From Paracoccus solventivorans (lineage in GTDB: Bacteria; Pseudomonadota; Alphaproteobacteria; Rhodobacterales; Rhodobacteraceae): DNA of 64,000 bases. A program made the translations under genes and the position numbers. This document shows positions 46,280 through 54,280 of this stretch, piece by piece; position 1 is the stretch's first letter, and every line of letters starts with the position of its first letter. A model generated the notes under the pieces. The model was not told the DNA's origin. It worked only from the letters and a program-made list of their open reading frames with translations, and did no database searches. The stretch covers positions 124,001-188,000 of the forward strand of contig NZ_FRCK01000001.1 of the NCBI RefSeq assembly GCF_900142875.1, read 5' to 3'.

Positions 46280-46702
46280 ATGAGCGAGCCCCTGCACATG
46301 ATGAAACTCTGCGTCGGCGCCGACCGTCCCGAGGATCTCGAGGAATGGCAGCAAGAGCGTTTCGGCGCCGGCCCCGCGTTCCACGTCACCAGGATGCGCC
46401 CGAAACGCGCCGAAGAGCTGCTGGCCGGCGGCTCGATCTACTGGGTGTTCCGGGGGGTGATGCTGGCACGGCAGCAGCTGATGGGGTTCGAGGACCGGGT
46501 CGGTGCCGATGGAATCACCCGCTGCGCGCTGGTGCTCGACCCGCAGCTGGTGCGGGTGGCCGCCGTGCCCCGCCGCCCCTTTCAGGGCTGGCGCTATCTG
46601 CCCGGCGCGGACGCGCCCCCCGACCTGCCCCCCGGCCGCGCCAGCGAGGACCCGCTGCCGCCAGAGCTGGTCCGCGAACTGGCCGAGATGGGGCTGCTTT
46701 GA
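46280..46702 (+). CDS. DUF1489 family protein
   Basis: A 140-residue soluble protein of the alphaproteobacterial DUF1489 family, function unknown. Conserved: MKLCVGADRPEDLEEWQQER, TRMRPKRAEELLAGGSIYWV, FRGVMLARQQLMGFED and the closing PFQGWRYLPGADAPPDL. There are no catalytic motifs I recognise. It is a single gene ahead of tRNA-Gly. Confidence 0.88.
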   Translation: MSEPLHMMKLCVGADRPEDLEEWQQERFGAGPAFHVTRMRPKRAEELLAGGSIYWVFRGVMLARQQLMGFEDRVGADGITRCALVLDPQLVRVAAVPRRPFQGWRYLPGADAPPDLPPGRASEDPLPPELVRELAEMGLL

Positions 46703-46707
46703 CGCCC

Positions 46708-46742
46708 TCCGGCGGGGATATTTCACAAGGAAGAAGCCGGGG
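46708..46742 (-). repeat. Dispersed repeat, leader plus core only
   Basis: On the minus strand CGGCTTCTTCCTTGTG, AAATATCCCCGCCGG: the leader and AAATATCC core without the hairpins. It lies just after the DUF1489 stop. Confidence 0.5.
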
Positions 46743-46769
46743 CGCGGCGGCATTCCGGCGACTGCCCGC

Positions 46770-46796
46770 TTGACCGGGCCGGCGGCTTTGTATATC
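46770..46796 (+). promoter_or_regulatory. Promoter of tRNA-Gly
   Basis: TTGACC (46770-46775), a short 15-bp spacer and TATATC (46791-46796), 11 bp before the tRNA. Confidence 0.5.
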
Positions 46797-46807
46797 GCAG
46801 GCGGGCC

Positions 46808-46881
46808 GCGGGTGTAGCTCAATGGTAGAGCAGAAGCTTCCCAAGCTTACGACGAGGGTTCGATTCCCTTCACCCGCTCCA
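46808..46881 (+). tRNA. tRNA-Gly (anticodon CCC)
   Basis: Acceptor GCGGGTG/CACCCGC, D-arm GCTC/GAGC, anticodon stem GAAGC/GCTTA (last pair weak) with loop TTCCCAA (anticodon CCC), T-arm GAGGG-TTCGATT-CCCTT, encoded CCA. This intact gene forms the left boundary of an atypical segment whose right boundary is a decayed copy at 50854. A GGCCCG-GAA-CGGGCC hairpin (46912-46926) may terminate it. Confidence 0.96.
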
Positions 46882-47142
46882 GAAATCAGTGTTCGCACCG
46901 GCGCGCTGCCCGGCCCGGAACGGGCCTCCTCACCCCAGGAATGTTTGTTGGCCGAGAGGCGGATTGCTGTGGTCAGCAGGGCCGTTGCGACCGGTCCCAT
47001 TCGCGGGAACGGAGGGAATGCGGAGGGTGGCGACCGGCGCAGTCCAGGGTGCGTGGCCAGATCGCCAGTGCCGTGCGGTGCCCCACAGAGCCGATAATGT
47101 TCTTGGGCCGCGATTGATAACGCATTCCGGCCCGTTCATCGG

Positions 47143-48030
47143 TTACCGATTCCTGATTCCCTCCAGAAACCGCCCGAAACTCGGGAAACGCCGCACCAGC
47201 CGGAATTTCACATGACGCAGGCCGTTTTTCACGAAAGCCTTGCTGCGCATGGGCACCCAGTCAAAACGGATCATGTTCAGATGAACCGGCTGCACCTGGC
47301 ACGGTGATACCGGCGGAGCCTGCCCTGCATTCGGCAGCAGCGGATAGAACCATTCGCGATCCGGCCAGACATATTCATCGGGCCAGGTCCAGCAGCTGTT
47401 TTCCATATAGACCCGGCGCATTTCATCCCCGAGCGCCTTGTCCGTCCCCAGCGGCGGCGAGGGCGGGCCCAGTCGATACAGATGGCGCTGCATCAGGATT
47501 ACCGCCTTGTCGCTGACATAGCAGGTGACCCAGATCCGAAAGCCCAGTTTTTTCTGCACTGCCTCGACGGCGCGAAAGACCTGCACGTGATCCTCGTGCC
47601 CATACTCGCCCCACGGATTGTGGGTCACCACATCCGCCGCCCCTTTCAGGCGATCTTCCAGCGCGGTGCAGAGCATTTCGAAATTGGCCCGATAGGCGGC
47701 CAAGGTGGCGCCATGCAGATTGAACGGCATCCGGCGAAGCGCCAGCCCCTCGGCCGTTTCTTCGGGAATGGGCCAGGTGGCGTGATTGAATACCGATGCC
47801 TCGACAATATTCAGGCTTTCCACATTGCTCAGCGGCAGGGCGCGAACGGCCCGCCGGCGCCCCTCCGAAAAGACCGGCTGGCCCGGAAAATCGCCGTAAC
47901 ACAGGATCACCCTGCCCGCGGTTTTCAGGATGGAACTGGCCCAAAGCACCTCGTCATCGGGATGCGCCATTACGACGAAGCACCCGGAAGGCGGAGAGGG
48001 CGGCGTATCCGTGGAGGTCAGGGCGGTCAT
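47143..48030 (-). CDS. PIG-L family deacetylase
   Basis: A 295-residue zinc-dependent N-deacetylase of the PIG-L/LmbE family, which removes acetyl groups from N-acetylglucosamine-type substrates. The first metal motif is VVMAHPDDEVLWASS (AHPDDE at 22-27); the second is NPWGEYGHEDHVQV (HxxH). The C-terminal about 120 residues, with aromatic-rich DEYVWPDREWFYP and a basic end, are not typical of the family. GGAAAGG precedes the ATG at 48030. It is downstream of the methyltransferase on the same strand, with a 104-bp gap. It probably modifies a sugar or lipid-linked glycan; the substrate is unknown. Confidence 0.85.
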   Translation of the reverse strand: MTALTSTDTPPSPPSGCFVVMAHPDDEVLWASSILKTAGRVILCYGDFPGQPVFSEGRRRAVRALPLSNVESLNIVEASVFNHATWPIPEETAEGLALRRMPFNLHGATLAAYRANFEMLCTALEDRLKGAADVVTHNPWGEYGHEDHVQVFRAVEAVQKKLGFRIWVTCYVSDKAVILMQRHLYRLGPPSPPLGTDKALGDEMRRVYMENSCWTWPDEYVWPDREWFYPLLPNAGQAPPVSPCQVQPVHLNMIRFDWVPMRSKAFVKNGLRHVKFRLVRRFPSFGRFLEGIRNR

Positions 48031-48134
48031 GAAGGCCTTTCCTGAAGGATGAACCGGATCGAAAGGATTATAACGGGCAGAAGCCACACAGACATCAGTT
48101 TTTTCAAGAAACCGGCGTTTCCGGCCCGGCGGTC

Positions 48135-49007
48135 TCAGTCCGCCGGTTTCCGCGCCGCCAGCATCAGGCCGTTGCGCAGATGCGGGATCAGGGCGGCCGG
48201 TGCAACCAGCCTGTGCGCCAACCGCGCCCACAGCGTCGCCCCCGCCCAGCCGCAGGTATACTGCTTGGCGAACAGGATCTGCATCCCTGCCCGCTCCAAC
48301 TGCCATGTCATCTGGCCGAGCGTGTATTCATGTTGCGCCCCCAGGGATTCGGTGCCCTCCGGGTAGCGGAAATGATCCAGGACCTGCTTTCCGGCCAGAA
48401 GATACAGCACATTGCGGAAACGCGATCCATTCGGCGTCGTCAGGAACAGGATACCGCCGCTTTTCAGGAACCCCTGAATCCGCCCGAAAACGATATAGGG
48501 GGGTTGCGGGATATGTCCAATGACTTCTTGCAGGATGACCAGATCGAACTGCTCTTGCGGAAGCTGCGTATCCGACATCAGGTTCAGCTCGACAAAGGGG
48601 ATGCCGAAGCCATTTATATCCTCGGCCGCACGGCGATTGACGTCGCCGACGGTGACCTGCATGCCATGGATCCGCGCCAGCAGCACCCCCATGATACCGC
48701 CGCCAATATCAAGAACCCTGGCCGAAGGCGGCAGATCAAGCCGCTGGATATGATCGAATGCCTTCCAGAAGCGGGTCACCGAGTTTTCATAATAGGACTC
48801 GTATTCGACAAATTCCCTGCCATGGATCAAATCATTATAATGCTTTACAAAATCAGCCCTATTGCAGATCATCAGGTAATTCCGATTGCCCCCGGCTATA
48901 ATTTCCCCATACGCCATGCTATTTGAAGCCGGCCTTGAAGACAAGCTTCGGATCGGGTCACCGGCGAAATCGGCCTCGGTCCAACTTGTTGTCAACTGAT
49001 CACGCAA
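48135..49007 (-). CDS. Class I SAM-dependent methyltransferase
   Basis: A 290-residue Rossmann-fold methyltransferase. Motif I is ARVLDIGGGIMGVLLARI, the acidic end of strand 2 is VTVGDVN, motif IV-like FDLVILQEVIGHIPQP, and LKSGGILFLTTPNGSRFRNV follows, as in small-molecule/glycan methyltransferases. The start is uncertain: TTG at 49007 gives the full frame, ATG at 48917 (MAYGEIIAGG) is a strong alternative. Base composition is clearly AT-richer than neighbours in the N-terminal third. It is divergent from the glycosyltransferase gene across a 204-bp gap (49008-49211). Confidence 0.85.
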   Translation of the reverse strand: MRDQLTTSWTEADFAGDPIRSLSSRPASNSMAYGEIIAGGNRNYLMICNRADFVKHYNDLIHGREFVEYESYYENSVTRFWKAFDHIQRLDLPPSARVLDIGGGIMGVLLARIHGMQVTVGDVNRRAAEDINGFGIPFVELNLMSDTQLPQEQFDLVILQEVIGHIPQPPYIVFGRIQGFLKSGGILFLTTPNGSRFRNVLYLLAGKQVLDHFRYPEGTESLGAQHEYTLGQMTWQLERAGMQILFAKQYTCGWAGATLWARLAHRLVAPAALIPHLRNGLMLAARKPAD

Positions 49008-49211
49008 CCATAAGGCGTTTTCTCAAGTTCGCGGGGGATTGGGATTGACATCAATTCGGCCCGCCCGCGATCATCAACGCCGATCAGGGCGGATCATCCT
49101 GCCCATGGAGGCAAGCCGCCGCCATGGTCTAAGGTTGTTTCAACGCAATCGAAACCGATCGGCAGGTGCAGGCCGGCTGCAACAAGCGACGGGATGGGCG
49201 GGGACAGGAAC

Positions 49212-50558
49212 ATGACGCAGGAAACCACAGGAACGACGCGGCCACGGGTCCTGCTGATCGCCGAGGCAGCCAATCCCGAATGGGTGTCGGTTCCGTTGGT
49301 CGGCTGGTCCCTGGCGCAAGCGCTGCGCGACGTGGCCGATGTGCATCTGGTCACCCAGATCCGCAACCGAGAGGCGATCCTGCGCGCCGGGCTGGTCGAG
49401 GGCCGCGACTTCACCGCCATCGACAGCGAGGCCTTGGCCCGGCCCCTGTGGAAGCTGGGCAGCCTGCTTTCGGGTGGCGAGGGGCGGGGCTGGACGATCC
49501 AGCAGGCGGTGAACACGATCAGCTATCCCTATTTCGAACATCTGGTGTGGCGGCGGTTCGGGGCGCAGATCCGGGCCGGGCAATTCGACCTGGTGCATCG
49601 GATCACGCCGCTGTCGCCGGTGCAGCAAAGTCCGATTGCCGCGAAATGCCGCCGTGCCGGGGTGCCGTTCCTGCTGGGGCCGCTCAACGGCGGAGTGCCT
49701 TGGCCCAAGGGATTCGAGGCCGAGATGAAGCAGGAAAACGAATGGCTGTCGCGGCTGCGCGGGCTGTCGCGCCTGCTGCCCGGGCGGCGCAACACGCTGC
49801 GGGCGGACGCCATTCTGGCCGGATCACGGCAGATGATCCGCGATATCCCCGCCCGGCATCGGGACCGGGTGATCTATCTGCCCGAGAATGCCGTCGACCC
49901 TGCCCGGTTCTGGCGCAGCGCCGATCACGGGCCTGCGCTGGCCGGCGGGCCGCTGCGGGCCTGTTTCATCGGCCGGCTGGTGCCGTTGAAGGGGGTCGAC
50001 ATGCTGATTGCGGCCGCAGAGCCGCTGCTGGAATCGGGGCGGATGGAGCTGGACATCATCGGGGACGGTCCGGTGCTGCCCGCGCTGAAAGAGCAGGCCC
50101 GGCACCTCGGCGACGCGGTGCGCTTTCACGGCTGGAAAAAACACGAGGAGGTGCAGGATATCGCCGCGGAATGCACGGTTCTGACCTTTCCCTCCATCCG
50201 CGAATTCGGCGGCGGGGTGGTGCTCGAGGCGATGGCGCTGGGTCTTTGCCCGGTGGTGATCGACTATGCGGGCCCGGCCGAGCTGGTAACGCCGGACACC
50301 GGCTATGCGGTGCCGATCGGCGACCGCGCCGAAGTGGTGGCCGGGCTGCGCGCGGCCTTGCTGCGCTGCGCGGAACACCCGGCCGAAGTGGCGCAGAAGG
50401 CAGCGGCGGCACGGGCCCGGGTCGAAGGGCTGTTCACATGGACGCGCAAGGCCGCACAGGTGCGCGAGGTCTATGACTGGGTGCTGGGGGTGCGAGCGGT
50501 GCGGCCCGATCCGATGGCCGGGGCGGATGGAGCGCCTGTTCATTCCGGGAAGTCGTGA
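49212..50558 (+). CDS. Family 4 (GT-B) glycosyltransferase
   Basis: A 448-residue GT-B enzyme of the glycosyltransferase group 1/family 4 type. The N-terminal acceptor half starts RVLLIAEAANPEW; the C-terminal donor half has ACFIGRLVPLKGVDMLIAAA, DIIGDGPVLPALKEQA, VRFHGWKKHEEVQDIAAECT and the retaining-type E-x7-E in REFGGGVVLEAMALGLCPVV. There are no membrane helices, so it is cytosolic or peripheral, using a nucleotide sugar. Start at 49212 follows GGGACAGGAAC. With the deacetylase and methyltransferase it forms a likely glycan-modifying set. The C-terminal 20 residues are probably unstructured. Confidence 0.88.
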   Translation: MTQETTGTTRPRVLLIAEAANPEWVSVPLVGWSLAQALRDVADVHLVTQIRNREAILRAGLVEGRDFTAIDSEALARPLWKLGSLLSGGEGRGWTIQQAVNTISYPYFEHLVWRRFGAQIRAGQFDLVHRITPLSPVQQSPIAAKCRRAGVPFLLGPLNGGVPWPKGFEAEMKQENEWLSRLRGLSRLLPGRRNTLRADAILAGSRQMIRDIPARHRDRVIYLPENAVDPARFWRSADHGPALAGGPLRACFIGRLVPLKGVDMLIAAAEPLLESGRMELDIIGDGPVLPALKEQARHLGDAVRFHGWKKHEEVQDIAAECTVLTFPSIREFGGGVVLEAMALGLCPVVIDYAGPAELVTPDTGYAVPIGDRAEVVAGLRAALLRCAEHPAEVAQKAAAARARVEGLFTWTRKAAQVREVYDWVLGVRAVRPDPMAGADGAPVHSGKS

Positions 50559-50830
50559 CCAATGCCGGGCGGCACGGGGTGAGGATGCCTTTGCGGGGTT
50601 GATCCTGTTTCGAGAAAACTGAATTTCTCAGCCCTGGACGGCTCGTCAGCATTGTTCGACAGCAGAATGTCGTCGCCGCCGGGGAATAGCGGGGCTCGCC
50701 GGCTTTCATGCTGGTAAGTGGCGGTCGCCACTCCGCAGCCAATGCAAAACGGATCAATCTCACCATTACGGACAATATGGAAAAGATGCGGACATTGCTT
50801 CTGTCCACAACCGCATCCACAGTCCAACAA
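50540..50830 (-). CDS. Possible Cys-rich small protein (uncertain)
   Basis: An open frame of 96 codons with a TTG start, antisense to the end of the glycosyltransferase for its last 19 bp. The N-terminus is metal-binding in look: LDCGCGCGQKQCPHLFHI, then PFCIGCGVATATYQHES, giving six cysteines in the first 33 residues; the rest is low in pattern. I recognise no family. It may be a real zinc-ribbon-like peptide, or a remnant of the gene content lost from the island. No good ribosome site is seen. Confidence 0.3.
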   Translation of the reverse strand: MLDCGCGCGQKQCPHLFHIVRNGEIDPFCIGCGVATATYQHESRRAPLFPGGDDILLSNNADEPSRAEKFSFLETGSTPQRHPHPVPPGIGHDFPE

Positions 50831-50853
50831 TGAGTCCCGGACATTTCAAGGCC

Positions 50854-50927
50854 GCGGGTGTAGCTCATTGATAGAGCAGAAGCTTCTCAAGCTTACGACC
50901 AGAGCTCGCTTCCCATCACTCTCTCCA
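50854..50927 (+). pseudogene. Degenerate tRNA-Gly copy
   Basis: The 74 bases align end to end without gaps to tRNA-Gly at 46808, with ten substitutions. These include the anticodon (CCC to CTC), D-loop changes, broken T-stem pairs and three broken acceptor-side positions, so it should not fold as a working tRNA. The terminal CCA is kept. The upstream GGCC is shared with the intact gene; downstream sequence differs. It marks the right edge of the atypical segment. Confidence 0.85.
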
Positions 50928-51156
50928 ATCCCTCCATTCGCCGATGCGGTGAATAAATGCGTTAAGTTGGAACGCTTTTCCAAAGCAGCGGCCCATCTTC
51001 TTCGCTTCACCCGAAACCAAGCAGCACGATTCACCCCCCCCAGGCTCCCCGCACCCCGCAAGTTTCCGCCTGCCGGGAACCACCGGGTGGCGCCCCTTGC
51101 CCCCCTCGGTCCGCGCGGCCAGTGTGGCCCGCGCTGCAAAACGACAGGAGCTTTCC
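50928..51156. other. Gap after the tRNA remnant
   Basis: Together with 50559-50853 this is about 600 bp without a confident gene. Left of the tRNA remnant is AT-richer sequence holding only the doubtful Cys-rich frame; right of it (50928-51156) G+C rises gradually to the background level. I see no promoter consensus, only the ribosome site ACAGGAG at the very end for the next gene. Confidence 0.5.
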
Positions 51157-51912
51157 GTGACCGACTTCCTTCTGCTGCTCGTCGCCGGGGTGCTGGGCGG
51201 GGTGCTCAACGCGGTGGCGGGGGGCGGCACCTTCATCACCTTTCCAGCGCTGGTGTTCGTGGGGGTGCCGGTGGTGTCGGCCAATGCCACCAGCACGGTG
51301 GCGGCGCTGCCGGGGTATCTGTCGGCGGCGCTGGGGTTCCGGCGGGAAATCGCGCTGTTGCCGCGCGCGATCTTCAACCGGCTGACCCTGCTGACCATGG
51401 CAGGCGGCGCGGCGGGCTCGGCGCTGCTGCTGCTGTCCTCGAACGAGGCGTTTGCGGTGCTGGTCCCGTTCCTGCTGCTGGCGGCGACGCTGGTGTTCAT
51501 GGCCGGCGGGCGGCTGCGCGCCTGGGCCGCGCGCTATCGCGGGGGCGTGACCGCCTTTGGCGCCGGCACCATGATTCCCGTCGCGATCTATGGCGGATAT
51601 TTCAACGGCGGGCTGGGCATCGTGCTGCTGGCGCTGTTCGCGCTGTGGGGGATGACCGACCTGATCGAGATGAACGGGCTGAAGAACTGGCTGTCTTTCG
51701 CGCTGTCGATCATCAGCTTCGCGATCTTCGCCGCCGGCGGGCAGGTGGCCTGGGGACCGGCGCTGTCGGTGGCGATCGGCACCGTCCTGGGCGGCTATCT
51801 GGGTGCGCCGGTGGCGCGCAGCATCCCGGTGCCGGTGCTGCGCGGGTTGATCGCGGTCGTCGGCTTCGGCATGACGGCGGTATTCTTTTGGCGACTGGCA
51901 AGCGGAGCATGA
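51157..51912 (+). CDS. TSUP-family (TauE/SafE) permease
   Basis: A 251-residue inner-membrane transporter of the sulfite-exporter TauE/SafE family, with about 8 helices. The typical first repeat is GVLGGVLNAVAGGGTFITFP and LVFVGVPVVSANATSTVAAL; the second repeat starts GVTAFGAGTMIPVAIYGGYF. Members move sulfite, sulfonates or related anions, substrate not known here. GTG at 51157 is chosen because ACAGGAG lies 6 nt upstream. The RidA gene follows at once. Confidence 0.9.
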   Translation: MTDFLLLLVAGVLGGVLNAVAGGGTFITFPALVFVGVPVVSANATSTVAALPGYLSAALGFRREIALLPRAIFNRLTLLTMAGGAAGSALLLLSSNEAFAVLVPFLLLAATLVFMAGGRLRAWAARYRGGVTAFGAGTMIPVAIYGGYFNGGLGIVLLALFALWGMTDLIEMNGLKNWLSFALSIISFAIFAAGGQVAWGPALSVAIGTVLGGYLGAPVARSIPVPVLRGLIAVVGFGMTAVFFWRLASGA

Positions 51913-51914
51913 AC

Positions 51915-52262
51915 ATGGCGGAGATCAAGCGGATCGAATGCGGCCCCAGGATGAGCATGGGCGTCGTCCACAACGGCGTGGTCTGGCTGGCAGGCCAGGT
52001 CGGCACCCCCGGCGACAGCGTGGCCGAGCAGACCCGCACCGCCCTGGCCGAGGTCGACCGGCTGCTAGCCGAGGCCGGGACCGACCGCACCCGCATCCTT
52101 TCGGCCCAGGTGTGGCTGGCCGACATGGCGGATTTCGCGGAAATGAACGCTGTCTGGGACGCATGGGTGCCGCAGGGCCACTGCCCGGCCCGTGCCACCG
52201 GCGAATCGCGGCTGGCGAGCCCGGATTACCGGGTCGAGGTGATCGTCACCGCGGCGCTCTGA
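51915..52262 (+). CDS. RidA-family protein
   Basis: A 115-residue YjgF/RidA-type protein; characterised members hydrolyse reactive enamine/imine intermediates from PLP enzymes. It has RMSMGVVHNGVVWLAGQVG, AEVDRLLAEAGTDRTRILSA and ASPDYRVEVIVTA, with the conserved Arg and Glu of the trimer-interface site. I prefer ATG at 51915 because GGAG is 7 nt upstream; ATG at 51909 overlaps the preceding stop but leaves no spacing. Its last 17 bp overlap lpxB on the other strand. Confidence 0.9.
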   Translation: MAEIKRIECGPRMSMGVVHNGVVWLAGQVGTPGDSVAEQTRTALAEVDRLLAEAGTDRTRILSAQVWLADMADFAEMNAVWDAWVPQGHCPARATGESRLASPDYRVEVIVTAAL

Positions 52263-53400
52263 CCGCCGCCAGCACCGAGCGGGCGGCGCGCAGCCCGGGC
52301 GGCTCGCCGCCCCGGCCCAGCCGCTGCATGGTCAGCTCCATCGCGGCCAGCTGTTCGCCGCGGGCGTCGGGGTCGTCCAGCAGCTGCAGCAGCGCCGCGG
52401 CCATGGGGCCGGGCTGGCAGCGCTTGCCCAGAAACTCGGGCACCGCTCGGGTGTCGGTGACAAGGTTGACCAGCGTCACCGTGTCGGTTTTCAGCAGCAT
52501 CCCCAGCAGCGCCCTTGTCAGGGGCGCCATGTCGTAGCCGATCACCATCGGCACCTGATTCGCCGCCAGCTCCAGGCTGACCGTCCCCGAGGCCGCCAGC
52601 GCCAGATCCGCCGCCGCAAAAGCCGCGCGCTTGTCCTCGCTGTCCTGCACCACCACCGGCGCGGTCGGCCAGCGCTTGACCATCTGCCCCACCATCGCGG
52701 CCACCCCGGGCACGGTGGGCAGCACCACCCGCAGCTCTGGCACCCGGTCGCGCAGCTGCATCAGCGCCTCGTCGAACCGGGGGCCGAGGCGGGCGACCTC
52801 GCCCTGGCGCGAGCCGGGCAGGCACAGCACCAGCGGCGCATCGACGGCGATGTCGTGGCGGGCGCGGAAGGCCGCGGCCTCTTCCGGGGTCGCCATCGGT
52901 TCCGCCACCACCGGATGGCCGACGAAATCGCAGCTCATCCCGGCGGCGCGCATCAGCGGCGGTTCGAACGGCAGGATCGCCAGCACATGGTCGATCACCT
53001 CGGCCATTTTCGCCGCCCGCCCCGGCCGCCACGCCCAGACCGAGGGCGCCACGTAATGCACCGTGCGGATCCCCGGCGCCGCCTCCCGCACCAGCCTCGC
53101 CACCCGCAGGCCGAAATCCGGGCTGTCGATGGTGATCAGCACATCGGGCGCCGCCGCCACCACCGCCTGCGCAGTCTGCGCGATGCGGCGCTTGAGCGCG
53201 CGGTATTTCGGCAGGATCTCCCAGATCCCCATCAGCGACAGCTCGGACATGGGAAACAGGCTGGTCAGCCCCTGCGCCGCCATCGCCTCGCCGCCGATCC
53301 CCGCGATCTCCAGCCCCGGGTCCAACTCGCGCAGCCCCGCGATCAGCGCGCCGCCCAGCCGGTCGCCCGAGGGCTCGCCCGCGATCAGGAACGCCTTCAT
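52246..53400 (-). CDS. lpxB: Lipid-A-disaccharide synthase
   Basis: Condenses UDP-diacylglucosamine with lipid X to the lipid A disaccharide; a peripheral inner-membrane GT-B enzyme. The 384 residues show LIAGEPSGDRLGGALIAGLR, GIGGEAMAAQGL, ELSLMGIWEILPKY, TIDSPDFGLRVA, HYVAPSVWAWRPGRA and CLPGSRQGEVARLGP. It is last in the envelope operon, 49 bp after lpxI. Confidence 0.97.
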   Translation of the reverse strand: MKAFLIAGEPSGDRLGGALIAGLRELDPGLEIAGIGGEAMAAQGLTSLFPMSELSLMGIWEILPKYRALKRRIAQTAQAVVAAAPDVLITIDSPDFGLRVARLVREAAPGIRTVHYVAPSVWAWRPGRAAKMAEVIDHVLAILPFEPPLMRAAGMSCDFVGHPVVAEPMATPEEAAAFRARHDIAVDAPLVLCLPGSRQGEVARLGPRFDEALMQLRDRVPELRVVLPTVPGVAAMVGQMVKRWPTAPVVVQDSEDKRAAFAAADLALAASGTVSLELAANQVPMVIGYDMAPLTRALLGMLLKTDTVTLVNLVTDTRAVPEFLGKRCQPGPMAAALLQLLDDPDARGEQLAAMELTMQRLGRGGEPPGLRAARSVLAAVRAPR

Positions 53401-53424
53401 GCGGCCACCCGTGCGGGCCCGGCT

Positions 53425-53447
53425 GCTTCTTTCTGGCCCAAATACCC
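53425..53447 (+). repeat. Leader fragment of the dispersed repeat
   Basis: These 23 bases are identical to 35740-35762 after ilvN: GCTTCTTTCTGG then CCCAAATACCC. They match the leader that precedes AAATATCC in fuller copies. It lies between lpxI and lpxB. Confidence 0.55.
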
Positions 53448-53449
53448 CG

Positions 53450-54280
53450 TCACGCCCGTGCCCACAGGAACACCCCCGCCGCCTTGGCCGCGGCGATGGT
53501 CGCCTCGCGGTCCAGCAGCAGAACGCCGCCGGCCTGCCATGCGATCCCGGCCAGCCCGGCGCGGGCGGCCTGCGCCACCGTGTCGGGGCCGATGGCGGGC
53601 AGGTCGATGCGGCGGTCCTGCCCCGGCTTCGGCGCCTTGAACAGCACGCCGCGCGCGCCATCCGGGCGCGGACGCAGCCCCTGGTGCAGGGCGGCAAACT
53701 CCAGCATCGCCTCGGTCCCCGGCAGGGTTTCAAAGGCGAGGCACAGCCCCTGAACCACCACGCAGCCTTGCCCGATGTCCAGCGGGCCGGTGATCGACAG
53801 GATCGCGGCGGCGCGGGCGGCGTCCGCGCGGTCGGCAGCCGAGGGCTCGCCCGCCAGCACCCCTTCACCGGGCACCAGCGCGGGGCAGATCGCGTCGACG
53901 CCCACGACCTCGAGCCCCCAGTCCTCGAAGATCGCGATCACCTCGCGCAGCGCGCCGTCGTCGCCCTGCTGCATCGCGGTCAGGATGCGGGGGACCAGCG
54001 CGGCGGTGCGGGGGTCGAACATCTCGGGTTCCAGCCGCGGGCGGCGGATCGCGCCGGCAAAGACCACCCGCGCAAACCCCTCGTCCACCAGCCGGTCGAG
54101 CAGCGGCACCAGCCGTTCAAGCCGGAAGCTTTCGGCGGCGATCCCCTGGGGCAACGCGGGGGGAAATCCTTCCAGCGCCAGCACCAGCGGCGGGGTCCCG
54201 GCGTCACCCAGCGCCTGCGCCACCACCCCCGGCAGCACCCCGTCCCCGGCGAGGATCGCGGTTTTTGCCGCGCCGGTCAT
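53450..54280 (-). CDS. lpxI: UDP-2,3-diacylglucosamine diphosphatase LpxI
   Basis: Hydrolyses UDP-2,3-diacylglucosamine to lipid X; the alphaproteobacterial replacement for LpxH. It has 276 residues of the DUF1009/LpxI family: AILAGDGVLPGVVAQAL, FAGAIRRPRLEPEM, VVGVDAICPALVPGEGVL, and DLPAIGPDTVAQAARAGLAG (catalytic Asp region). It is coupled to lpxA by ATGA (54277-54280). Confidence 0.95.
   Translation of the reverse strand: MTGAAKTAILAGDGVLPGVVAQALGDAGTPPLVLALEGFPPALPQGIAAESFRLERLVPLLDRLVDEGFARVVFAGAIRRPRLEPEMFDPRTAALVPRILTAMQQGDDGALREVIAIFEDWGLEVVGVDAICPALVPGEGVLAGEPSAADRADAARAAAILSITGPLDIGQGCVVVQGLCLAFETLPGTEAMLEFAALHQGLRPRPDGARGVLFKAPKPGQDRRIDLPAIGPDTVAQAARAGLAGIAWQAGGVLLLDREATIAAAKAAGVFLWARA

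Larger units (their letters stand above)
46882..50927. mobile_element. Candidate genomic island between two tRNA-Gly copies
   Basis: About 4 kb lying between intact tRNA-Gly and a degenerate full-length tRNA-Gly copy in the same orientation. It carries a PIG-L deacetylase, a methyltransferase, a family 4 glycosyltransferase and a possible small Cys-rich protein. Parts are markedly AT-rich for this genome: a hand count of 48781-48870 gives 33 G/C in 90 bases (37%), where flanking genes look near 70%. No integrase or transposase is present. The direct tRNA repeats suggest insertion at a tRNA gene with later loss of mobility genes; tandem tRNA duplication followed by gene gain is an alternative. 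Confidence 0.6.
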
